Shown here: positions 1 through 5,061 of the stretch, piece after piece
How the letters are laid out: the number at the start of each line of letters is the position of its first letter
Position numbering within the stretch: the first letter of the stretch is position 1
Source of the DNA: Opitutia bacterium UBA7350
GTDB lineage: Bacteria > Verrucomicrobiota > Verrucomicrobiia > Opitutales > Coraliomargaritaceae
Assembly: GCA_002470925.1 (NCBI GenBank)
Contig: DKOX01000094.1
Location: 1 to 8,859 of the forward strand
Reading direction: 5' to 3'
Length of the DNA stretch: 8,859 nucleotides
Notes under the pieces: model-generated
What the model was told of the DNA's origin: nothing
Databases searched by the model: none
The model's input: the letters and a program-made list of their open reading frames with translations, nothing else
Made by a program: the position numbers and the translations under genes

Positions 1-180
1 TTCGGGAAGTTAGCGGGTCGCTGTAATCCCGTTCGCATCAAGGATGAACACACCCTTATCATCTCAGTCACGAACCCAACCCTGCGCTCCGAGCTCAACT
101 TCAAAAAACAATATATCCTCAAAAAAATTATTTCCCTCCCGCATTGTGGTAAAATCCGTGAACTCGTCATTCGCGGTTAA
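1..180 (+). CDS. DUF721 / DciA-like protein, C-terminal fragment (5' truncated)
   Basis: An open frame enters from the left edge and ends with TAA at 178-180, giving 59 visible residues that begin FGKLAGRCNPVRIKD and end KIRELVIRG. The pattern fits the conserved C-terminal half of the DUF721/DciA family: a 'hT.P..l.dg.L.v.v' strand pair, then a helix with 'L.f.k..il..l', then a final 'v..i.ir.G' strand. Here the strand is HTLIISVTNPTLRSEL and the helix contains FKKQYILKKI. DciA-type proteins load or stimulate the replicative helicase DnaB in bacteria that lack DnaC. Whether this member does so cannot be judged from a fragment. The gene lies 56 bases upstream of thyA on the same strand. Family assignment is by recalled sequence pattern only. 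Confidence 0.68.
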   Translation, partial: FGKLAGRCNPVRIKDEHTLIISVTNPTLRSELNFKKQYILKKIISLPHCGKIRELVIRG

Positions 181-199
181 ACGGAAATGACGCCCTATA

Positions 200-236
200 T
201 TGACAGCCCACTCGCCCACCCTGACAGTACCGTTAC
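200..236 (+). promoter_or_regulatory. candidate thyA promoter, -35 hexamer at 200-205
   Basis: A perfect TTGACA occurs at 200-205, beginning 37 bases before the thyA ATG. No good -10 box is visible at the right distance (223-230 reads GACAGTAC), so the call rests on the -35 element and its position. If used, transcription would start at or very near the A of the ATG. No purine-rich ribosome binding site precedes the start. Confidence 0.3.
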
Positions 237-1031
237 ATGAAAAGTTACCTCGATCTACTCAACACCGTTCTTGAAACCGGAACCTACCGCGACGACCGCA
301 CCGGCACCGGTACCTATTCCATCTTTGGGGCACAGGCACGCTTCTCGCTCGATCCCGATTTCCCGCTCCTCACCACCAAAAAACTCCACCTCCGTTCTAT
401 CATTCACGAACTCCTTTGGTTCCTCAAAGGCGAAACAAATATCGCCTACCTCCGCGATAACAAGGTCACTATCTGGGATGAATGGGCTGATGAAAAGGGC
501 GACCTCGGGCGGGTCTATGGTGCGCAATGGCGCGACTGGACTGCCGCCGATGGCTCCCGCGTCGATCAAATTGCCAACCTCATCCGGGATCTTAAAAGCA
601 ACCCCGACAGCCGCCGCCACATTGTTTGCGCCTGGAATCCCGGCGAAATCCAGCACATGGCGCTCCCGCCCTGTCACGCCCTTTTCCAATTCTATGTTGC
701 CAACGGTGAACTCAGTTGCCAACTCTACCAGCGCAGTGCCGACATCTTCCTCGGGGTCCCCTTCAACATCGCATCCTACGCCCTCCTAACCATGATGGTC
801 GCTCAAGTGTGCGATCTCCGCCCCAAGGAATTTATCCACACCTTCGGCGACCTGCACCTCTACGCCAACCACGTGGATCAAGCCCGCGAACAACTCTCCC
901 GCGAGCCCCGCCCCAGCCCCCAAATGCGCCTTAACCCCAAGATTAAAACGATTGACGGCTTTACCTACGCGGACTTCGAACTGGTCAACTACGATCCCCA
1001 CCCCGCGATCAAGGCTCCCATCGCCATCTGA
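237..1031 (+). CDS. thyA: thymidylate synthase (ThyA)
   Basis: Makes dTMP from dUMP, using 5,10-methylene-tetrahydrofolate as carbon donor and reductant and releasing dihydrofolate; cytosolic homodimer. The protein has 264 residues, the same length as the E. coli enzyme, and its key residues fall at the same numbers. R21 sits in DRTGTGT. E58 and W80 are present. The catalytic nucleophile C146 is in the PPCH motif. R126 and R127 are the phosphate ligands donated by the partner subunit. R166, D169, N177, H207 and Y209 bind dUMP. All are intact, so an active enzyme is expected. The start at 237 gives the standard MK.YLDLL N-terminus. There is no recognisable Shine-Dalgarno sequence. folA follows after six bases, so the two are almost certainly one operon, and the dihydrofolate made here is the substrate of the next gene product. 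Confidence 0.98.
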   Translation: MKSYLDLLNTVLETGTYRDDRTGTGTYSIFGAQARFSLDPDFPLLTTKKLHLRSIIHELLWFLKGETNIAYLRDNKVTIWDEWADEKGDLGRVYGAQWRDWTAADGSRVDQIANLIRDLKSNPDSRRHIVCAWNPGEIQHMALPPCHALFQFYVANGELSCQLYQRSADIFLGVPFNIASYALLTMMVAQVCDLRPKEFIHTFGDLHLYANHVDQAREQLSREPRPSPQMRLNPKIKTIDGFTYADFELVNYDPHPAIKAPIAI

Positions 1032-1037
1032 TTTTCC

Positions 1038-1499
1038 ATGAAGCACTTCAAAGCCATTGCTGCCATGTCTGAAAACCGCGTTATCGGTAACGCCGGCGAG
1101 ATCCCCTGGCATCTACCCGAAGACTTCAAATGGTTCAAACAAACTACCATGGGCGGTATTCTTATCATGGGCCGCAAAACCTTTGATTCGATCGGACGCC
1201 CCTTGCCTGGCCGTGAAACCTATGTCCTGAGTCACACCCCCCGCAACATTCCAAAGGTTCATTGCTTTACCGACCTCGCCATGCTCGAACAGCTTGCGAC
1301 CGACAAGACGGTCTGGATTGTAGGCGGGAGTGAGATTTATCGCCAGATGCTCCCACGCTGTGAGACCCTCTACCTCAGCCGCGTGCACCGCACTTGTAAA
1401 GGCGATGCCTACTTCCCTGAATTTGAAAATGAATTCACCCTCGCGGCGGTGGAACTGGAAACTCCCGAATTTACGGTCGAACGCTGGGAACACAACTAG
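1038..1499 (+). CDS. folA: dihydrofolate reductase (FolA)
   Basis: Reduces dihydrofolate to tetrahydrofolate with NADPH, closing the cycle opened by thymidylate synthase; target of trimethoprim-type inhibitors. It has 153 residues, close to the usual chromosomal size of about 160. Visible family features are the N-terminal AIAAMSENRVIGNAGEIPW strand and Met20-type loop (residues 6-24), and LPEDFKWFK with D29 as the catalytic acid. MGRKTFDSIGRPLPGR (44-59) is the NADPH phosphate and folate site, and IVGGSEIY (94-101) carries the conserved Gly-Gly pair. The ATG at 1038 is six bases after the thyA stop, supporting co-transcription. No ribosome binding motif is visible. The stop codon TAG (1497-1499) overlaps the stop of queG on the other strand. 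No resistance-type substitution can be claimed from sequence alone. Confidence 0.97.
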   Translation: MKHFKAIAAMSENRVIGNAGEIPWHLPEDFKWFKQTTMGGILIMGRKTFDSIGRPLPGRETYVLSHTPRNIPKVHCFTDLAMLEQLATDKTVWIVGGSEIYRQMLPRCETLYLSRVHRTCKGDAYFPEFENEFTLAAVELETPEFTVERWEHN

Positions 1500-2512
1500 C
1501 AGCGCTTTCCGATTCGCTCCAGGGCCCAGCTTGCATGCTCTGCCAGCATCGCATCATCGCCCCCTACCAAAACCTCCAGAGCCGGAACATCCGCCTGCCG
1601 ACCGACGTTCCCCAGCACCACGCAGATATTGCGTTTGAAGCGTCGCAACTTTAAACGCCGCATCGGTGAACCCCGGAAACGCTCCGTAAATTCCGGTTCG
1701 CCCCAGCCCAGCATCTCCCGCATCAGCGGCAAATCCCGTGGCGCGAATCGCCCCTCCTTTGTCACCACCGCCCAGCGATTCCAGGGACAGACATCCAGAC
1801 ATTCATCGCAGCCGAACAAACGATCCCCCACCGCTTCCCGAAACTCCTGCGGGATGGCACCCTCGTGTTCAATCGTCAGGTAAGCAATACAACGCCGCGC
1901 GTCCAATTGATACGGCGCCGTTATCGCCTGCGTCGGACAAACATCCATGCAACGCGTACAAGTTCCGCAACGATCCTTCACTGCTTCCCCTACCGGCAAA
2001 TCCAAGGTCGTTACAATCGTTCCCAAAAAAGACCAGGTCCCCCGCTTTGGCTCAATCAGGATTGTGCTCTTCCCCTGCCAACCCAAACCCGCCGCTGCTG
2101 CAATTGGTTTCTCCAGCACCGGCCCGGTATCGACGTACGGTCGCTGCACCCCGCCATATTCCTCCCGCATGATACGACAAAGCTGCTTCAGCCGCTTCAG
2201 CATAAAATTGTGATAGTCGTCCCCCAGCGCGTATTTTGCGATGCGAAACTCCCGCTCCGGATCCGGTTGATAATAATTCAAACTGACCATCACCACACTC
2301 CGCGCCTCCGGGATCAAGGCCTCCGGTTGCAAACGACGCTCATTGTTCCGCTCCATCCAATCCATGCTCCCGTGCTGACCCGTCGCAATCCATTCCCGAT
2401 AATATTCCCGCCGCAAATCCACCGGCACCGCACTCACCCCCAACGCTGCAAACCCCAGCGCCTCCGCCCGCGCCGCCAGTTGCGCTTTCACCTCTGTGCC
2501 ATTCATTTCCAT
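1496..2512 (-). CDS. queG: epoxyqueuosine reductase (QueG)
   Basis: Performs the last step of queuosine synthesis in tRNA (Asp, Asn, His, Tyr): reduction of epoxyqueuosine to queuosine by a cobalamin and iron-sulfur enzyme. The 338-residue protein has the family architecture. The N-terminal reductase region contains VVMVSLNYY (73-81) and KYALGDDYHNFM (93-104). YVDTGPVLEKP (126-136) carries the proposed proton donor D128. Two [4Fe-4S] ligand sets follow: C182, C185, C188, C192 in CGTCTRCMDVCP, and C208 with C235, C238, C242 in GCDECLDVCPWN. The C-terminus (about 290-338) looks like the short HEAT-type helical extension seen in many QueG proteins. It is somewhat shorter than E. coli QueG (379). 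The first ATG (2512) was chosen; a second ATG two codons in (2506) is equally possible. It converges on folA with a 4-base overlap and diverges from the SPFH gene across 63 bases. Confidence 0.96.
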   Translation of the reverse strand: MEMNGTEVKAQLAARAEALGFAALGVSAVPVDLRREYYREWIATGQHGSMDWMERNNERRLQPEALIPEARSVVMVSLNYYQPDPEREFRIAKYALGDDYHNFMLKRLKQLCRIMREEYGGVQRPYVDTGPVLEKPIAAAAGLGWQGKSTILIEPKRGTWSFLGTIVTTLDLPVGEAVKDRCGTCTRCMDVCPTQAITAPYQLDARRCIAYLTIEHEGAIPQEFREAVGDRLFGCDECLDVCPWNRWAVVTKEGRFAPRDLPLMREMLGWGEPEFTERFRGSPMRRLKLRRFKRNICVVLGNVGRQADVPALEVLVGGDDAMLAEHASWALERIGKRC

Positions 2513-2575
2513 CTACCCAAACTTTTGCGCTATTTTCTGCTGACAGCCAAGGCAAACTATCACTCAATCAAATCC
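2513..2575. promoter_or_regulatory. divergent promoter region, queG / SPFH gene
   Basis: These 63 bases separate two divergent genes and must carry both start signals. For the rightward gene, CTGACA at 2540-2545 is followed after 17 bases by CTCAAT (2563-2568), seven bases before the ATG at 2576. That is a weak but correctly spaced sigma-70-like pair predicting a start close to the ATG. For queG the reverse strand has TTGGCT (from 2550) or TTGCCT (from 2555) as weak -35 candidates, with no clear -10. No Shine-Dalgarno sequence precedes either start. Confidence 0.35.
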
Positions 2576-3469
2576 ATGAATAAAAGTACCGTCTCCGCCA
2601 CCATCCTTATCGCGCTATTAGTTGCTGCCCTCCTCGGCGGCTCACGCATCTTTGTCAGCGTCCCCGCCGGGCACGTCGCCGTCGCCACCCTCTTCGGGGA
2701 AGTCATCGATGAGCCCTATCGCGAGGGCCTCCACATCCCCGTCAACCCCCTCTATCAATTCACCTTCTACGACATTCGCGAAAAAGAACTCAAGGAAAGC
2801 GCCGGCGTCCCCTCTCAGGATCAGCTCACCACCAACGTCGACGTCAGTATCAAATTCCGCATCGATGGCGAGGAAGCCCCACGCATCCTGCAGGAAACCG
2901 GTACCTTTGAAGACGCCGTCCGCGTCCAGATCCAACCCAAGCTCCGCTCCGTTGTACGCGAGCAGGGCAAAAGCATCGTACGCGCCGAGGATTTCTTCCT
3001 CCAGGAAACCCAGGAAAACCTCCAATCCGCCATTTATAATTCAATGAGTGATTATCTGGCACAACGCGGCATCGTCTGTCTCGACATCCTCATCCGTGAC
3101 ATCAGCCTCCCCCCTTTCATCACCCGTGCCATTGAATCAAAAAAGGAACGCGAACAGGAAGTTGAAAAACAAAAGGCCGAACTCGAGCGCTTCCGCACTG
3201 AGCAACAACAAATCATCGCAAAAGCTCAAGCCGACCGCGAAGCCGCTGAACTCGAGGCTAAGCAACGTCAAATCCTAGCCGACGCCCAAGCCTACGAAAT
3301 CACCAAACTCAACGAAGCGATCGCCCAAAACCCCGCCTACGTCCAGATTCAAGCCCTTGAAGCCCTCAAGGAAATCTCCGCCAATCCCTCCAGTAAAATC
3401 TATTTCCTCAACGGCGACTCTCCCACCCCCCTGCCCCTCATGAATATGGGCGATCCGCTTACCAAGTAA
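2576..3469 (+). CDS. SPFH / prohibitin-family membrane protein
   Basis: A 297-residue protein of the SPFH (stomatin, prohibitin, flotillin, HflK/C) superfamily, which forms large membrane-bound ring assemblies. Bacterial members are linked to membrane organisation or control of FtsH-type proteases. Domains in order: a single N-terminal membrane anchor (about 5-24, TILIALLVAALL), and an SPFH domain (about 25-182) opening with VPAGHVAVATLFGEV and EGLHIPVNPLY. A charged coiled coil follows (about 185-250, many K/E/R/Q), then a short tail ending LMNMGDPLTK. The opening and the LPPFITRAIESKKERE segment are closest to the prohibitin-like subgroup rather than HflC. The frame stays open far upstream of 2576, but that part is antisense to queG. 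The ATG at 2576 directly precedes the membrane anchor and is the sensible start. Its last 20 coding bases before GCTTACC are repeated downstream at 4223-4242. Specific function unknown. Confidence 0.9.
   Translation: MNKSTVSATILIALLVAALLGGSRIFVSVPAGHVAVATLFGEVIDEPYREGLHIPVNPLYQFTFYDIREKELKESAGVPSQDQLTTNVDVSIKFRIDGEEAPRILQETGTFEDAVRVQIQPKLRSVVREQGKSIVRAEDFFLQETQENLQSAIYNSMSDYLAQRGIVCLDILIRDISLPPFITRAIESKKEREQEVEKQKAELERFRTEQQQIIAKAQADREAAELEAKQRQILADAQAYEITKLNEAIAQNPAYVQIQALEALKEISANPSSKIYFLNGDSPTPLPLMNMGDPLTK
3437..3456 (+). repeat. 20-bp direct repeat, copy 1 (inside the SPFH gene 3' end)
   Basis: These 20 bases (CTCATGAATATGGG then CGATCC) recur without mismatch at 4223-4242, 786 bases away and in the same orientation. 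Here they encode LMNMGDP near the C-terminus of the SPFH protein. After the repeat the two copies differ in bases but still encode almost the same residues (LTK and stop against LTQ and stop). Confidence 0.9.
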
Positions 3470-3517
3470 GCGAGCCTCTATTAAGACGCCATCTTCAAGT
3501 GGGCATTTTCGCCTCCC

Positions 3518-3554
3518 TTGACATTTGACAAATTATTTGACAAATTACTAAACT
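3518..3554 (+). promoter_or_regulatory. operator-promoter of the first toxin-antitoxin operon
   Basis: Two perfect tandem copies of ATTTGACAAATT lie at 3523-3534 and 3535-3546. Each contains an odd-centred palindrome, ATTTG-A-CAAAT, and the centres (3528 and 3540) are 12 bp apart, as expected for adjacent dimers of an autorepressing antitoxin on one face of the helix. A TTGACA at 3518-3523 begins 37 bases before the ATG, and further TTGACA hexamers lie within each repeat (3525-3530, 3537-3542). -10 candidates are weak: CAAATT at 3541-3546 or TAAACT at 3549-3554. The operators therefore cover the whole presumed promoter, fitting repression by the antitoxin or toxin-antitoxin complex. There is no ribosome binding site between the repeats and the ATG at 3555. 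Confidence 0.75.
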
Positions 3555-3782
3555 ATGAAGACGAACGTGAGCACCCTTCTGCGGGAATTCCCAAAAGTCC
3601 GGCGCACGGTGCTGGCAGGGGAGGACGTGATTGTGCAGACCCGCGAGGGTGACCTGCGGATCACTGCCGAAAAACCGGAAGGCAAGTCCGTCCTGGGTTG
3701 TATGAAGGGGATGTTTGGCTATCTAGACGATGATCTCGACAAGCCGACCACCACTGAAGACGAATGGAAGGCCTCGCTCTAA
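3555..3782 (+). CDS. Phd/YefM-type antitoxin of a type II toxin-antitoxin module
   Basis: A 75-residue protein that should bind DNA as a dimer through its N-terminal half and neutralise the toxin encoded next to it through its C-terminal tail. The N-terminal stretch MKTNVSTLLREFPKVRRTVL with the following AGEDVIVQTREGDLRI (about 22-37) matches the Phd-family pattern 'helix, then aGe.v.i..r.g...ri'. The acidic C-terminal part (YLDDDLDKPTTTEDEW) is the usual toxin-binding region. Assignment rests on this pattern, its size, the operator repeats immediately upstream and the PIN toxin gene overlapping its end. Its coding sequence is G-rich and lacks the strong C-ending codon preference of neighbouring core genes, suggesting a different origin. 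It overlaps the toxin gene by 19 bases, so translation of the two is probably coupled. Confidence 0.8.
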   Translation: MKTNVSTLLREFPKVRRTVLAGEDVIVQTREGDLRITAEKPEGKSVLGCMKGMFGYLDDDLDKPTTTEDEWKASL

Positions 3783-4165
3783 GCTATCTCGTTGATACCC
3801 ATGCTATGATCTGGCTGGTGGAAAATGATCCGAGAGTAGGTCAAAAGACCCGGATCATCGCCGATACCACGCCAGCCAAGCAGCTGGCTATCGCCGACAT
3901 CAGTCTTCTGGAGATTTCCATCTTATGGCACAAAGGGCGCATCCCAGAAGGGCAACCGCTTCATATACTACTAAAAGGCATCGAGGCTAATTTTCAGGTT
4001 CTCCCGATTAACGCAGCGATCGCCGCCACCGCCTACGAACTGCCCCTCCCGCAATCCGACCCCTTCGATCGCAGCATCGTCGCCACTGCACTCTACCACA
4101 AACTACCCCTCATCACCCGCGACCGCCACATCACCGCCTCCGACTGCGTCCAAACCATCTGGTAA
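3764..4165 (+). CDS. PIN-domain ribonuclease toxin (VapC family), partner of the Phd-like antitoxin
   Basis: A 133-residue PIN-domain protein, expected to be a metal-dependent endoribonuclease held inactive by the preceding antitoxin. The acidic active-site set is complete: D11 in YLVDTHAMIW, E50 in ISLLEISILW, D102 in the DPFDRSIVATA motif (99-109), and D120 in LPLITRDRHI. The LVDTHA start and DPFDR motif match the subgroup commonly paired with Phd-type antitoxins. The only sensible start is the ATG at 3764, inside the antitoxin gene, because no other start codon lies between it and the first catalytic residue. Base use changes inside the gene. The first two thirds are mixed, while from about 4020 the codons become strongly C-ending like core genes of this window. 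RNA target unknown. Confidence 0.9.
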   Translation: MEGLALSYLVDTHAMIWLVENDPRVGQKTRIIADTTPAKQLAIADISLLEISILWHKGRIPEGQPLHILLKGIEANFQVLPINAAIAATAYELPLPQSDPFDRSIVATALYHKLPLITRDRHITASDCVQTIW

Positions 4166-4195
4166 TTCTTCCCGGGGAAATCAGCCTCAAGGTAG

Positions 4196-4255
4196 GTCTT
4201 AGCTCCAGCGCCCCGCTTATCTCTCATGAATATGGGCGATCCCTTGACGCAATAG
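4196..4255 (+). pseudogene. orphan 3'-end remnant of an SPFH/prohibitin-like gene
   Basis: Read in the frame ending with TAG at 4253-4255, this stretch encodes VLAPAPRLSL then MNMGDPLTQ and a stop. The SPFH protein upstream ends with DSPTPLPL then MNMGDPLTK and a stop. The similarity therefore extends beyond the 20-bp exact repeat: a proline-rich lead-in on one side and synonymous or conservative codons on the other (CCG CTT ACC AAG TAA against CCC TTG ACG CAA TAG). The same frame is closed by TAG at 4193-4195, and there is no suitable start or SPFH body, so this is not a working gene. It looks like the tail of a second, diverged copy, or the displaced original end of the SPFH gene left by an insertion. 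Confidence 0.7.
4223..4242 (+). repeat. 20-bp direct repeat, copy 2 (between the two toxin-antitoxin modules)
   Basis: Identical over 20 bases to 3437-3456 in the SPFH gene. The two copies bracket the whole Phd/PIN module. No integrase, transposase or terminal inverted repeats lie between them. Confidence 0.9.
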
Positions 4256-4286
4256 CAGTCCAATCGAACCAAAGGCTACGATCCAG

Positions 4287-4343
4287 ATGGTGGCTTGACT
4301 ATGGTAGATCTAATACCATACTATATACCATGTCCATTACCAT
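4287..4343 (+). promoter_or_regulatory. operator array and promoter of the second toxin-antitoxin operon
   Basis: A 7-bp inverted repeat, TATGGTA (4300-4306) and TACCATA (4314-4320), is followed by further direct TACCAT copies at 4326-4331 and 4338-4343, so the three TACCAT copies are exactly 12 bp apart. An additional imperfect half site, ATGGTG, lies at 4287-4292. The copy at 4326 contains the first two bases of the ATG, and the copy at 4338 lies inside the antitoxin coding sequence. TTGACT at 4295-4300 and TACTAT at 4319-4324 (18-bp spacer) form a plausible promoter. The inverted repeat sits between and against these boxes, which would let an AbrB-type antitoxin shut off its own operon. 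Predicted transcription start is at or next to the ATG at 4330, leaving no leader. Confidence 0.72.
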
Positions 4344-4587
4344 AGACAAAGCCGGGCGGGTCGTAATCCCCGCAGAACTGCGGCGGAAGGCCGGACTCAG
4401 CGCGGGCACACCACTGGCGGCGACCTACGAGGACGGAGCCATTCACATTCGGCGGGATGTCCCTGCCCCTAAGCTGGAGCAACGTGGCTCGCGCCGAATC
4501 GCCAAACCCAGCTCAAAAACTACTGACAGCGAACCACTTGATCTCGCAGCCTACATCGAGGAAGAACGCAACCGTTGGCCCACATGA
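4330..4587 (+). CDS. vapB: AbrB/SpoVT-type antitoxin (VapB)
   Basis: An 85-residue antitoxin with an N-terminal swapped-hairpin AbrB domain. SITIDKAGRVVIPAELRRKA (2-21) followed by GLSAGTPLAATYEDGAIHIRR (22-42) is the classic 'i.i...GRi.iP..lR..lgl..G..l......g.i.l' pattern. The C-terminal half is basic (QRGSRRIAKPSSK) and then acidic (DLAAYIEEERNRW), the latter being a likely toxin-binding helix. It should repress its own operon through the TACCAT array across its start codon and neutralise the PIN toxin encoded next. The TGA stop overlaps the toxin ATG in an ATGA arrangement, the usual sign of coupled translation. Its first half is richer in G than the surrounding core genes. Start at ATG 4330 gives a complete AbrB domain. 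Confidence 0.92.
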   Translation: MSITIDKAGRVVIPAELRRKAGLSAGTPLAATYEDGAIHIRRDVPAPKLEQRGSRRIAKPSSKTTDSEPLDLAAYIEEERNRWPT

Positions 4588-5042
4588 CGCGTCCCTTTCT
4601 TGATACCAGCATCCTCCTTGGCGGTCTCATCGATTTCGGCCCGCCCTCTGCCGCTCCCCTCAAAGTACTCGACATTCTCGCACAAACTTCAGGGACCCGC
4701 AGTCTTACCGCCTGGCATTGCTGTCTCGAACTCTTTTCCGTCGCAACCCGCTTACCCGAGGAATTCCGACTCTCTCCTTCCATGGCCCGCGAATTGGTCG
4801 AAAGTGAAATTTTTGCCCGCATGGAAGTGCTTTCGCTTGATTCCAATCACGAAAAAGAACTTTTACTGAAAGCAGAGTCCAACCGAATAAGCGGCGGGCG
4901 CATTTATGATTTCCACATTGGTCAGATCGCCCTCCTTCATCAAGCCACTGTTTTTGTCACCGAAAATAAAAAACATTTCCAGCACCTTCAGCAATCCGGC
5001 CTCCCGGTCTGCTCCGCCGCCGAATTTCTGAATACCCAATAA
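4584..5042 (+). CDS. vapC: PIN-domain ribonuclease toxin (VapC), partner of VapB
   Basis: A 152-residue PIN-domain protein and probable endoribonuclease toxin. From the ATG at 4584 (overlapping the vapB stop as ATGA), active-site positions are D7 in [10 protein letters not shown]49 in [10 protein letters not shown], and D109 in [13 protein letters not shown]128 in [10 protein letters not shown] takes the place of the fourth acidic residue. The 'T.N..HF' ending is common in the VapC subgroup that pairs with AbrB-type antitoxins, so the Asn is not evidence of inactivity. A TTG at 4575 would add three residues, but the ATGA overlap makes 4584 the better start. It is not closely similar to the first PIN toxin in this window; the two modules have different antitoxin folds and different operators. 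Codon use is C-rich like the core genes. parE begins 19 bases after its stop. Confidence 0.92.
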   Translation: MTRPFLDTSILLGGLIDFGPPSAAPLKVLDILAQTSGTRSLTAWHCCLELFSVATRLPEEFRLSPSMARELVESEIFARMEVLSLDSNHEKELLLKAESNRISGGRIYDFHIGQIALLHQATVFVTENKKHFQHLQQSGLPVCSAAEFLNTQ

Positions 5043-5061
5043 TTCCACTAACAATTTTACC

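Noticed and set aside
187..240. A 17-codon open frame ([17 protein letters not shown]) whose stop overlaps the thyA ATG as ATGA, resembling a leader peptide.
   Set aside because: It is in frame with the preceding DUF721-like gene just past its stop, has no ribosome binding site, and has no regulatory codon run. The TTGACA at 200-205 would start transcription downstream of its ATG.
1865..2575. The SPFH reading frame remains open for some 237 codons upstream of its ATG, suggesting a 534-residue protein.
   Set aside because: That stretch is antisense to the well-supported queG gene and encodes an arginine/proline-rich sequence with no domain. The membrane anchor and SPFH domain start right after the ATG at 2576.
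3470..3517. Possible terminator after the SPFH gene (GGGC-ATTTTC-GCCT).
   Set aside because: The stem is only about four base pairs including a wobble pair and no T-run follows, so it is not supportable.
4166..4195. Possible further SPFH homology upstream of the remnant (GCCTCAAGG resembling GCCCTCAAGG at 3362-3371).
   Set aside because: The match is about nine bases, needs a frameshift and sits at the wrong distance from the tail, so chance similarity is as likely.
3437..4242. The 20-bp repeats as target-site duplications of a transposon.
   Set aside because: They are longer than usual target duplications, similarity extends beyond the exact repeat with synonymous differences, and there are no terminal inverted repeats or transposase between them.
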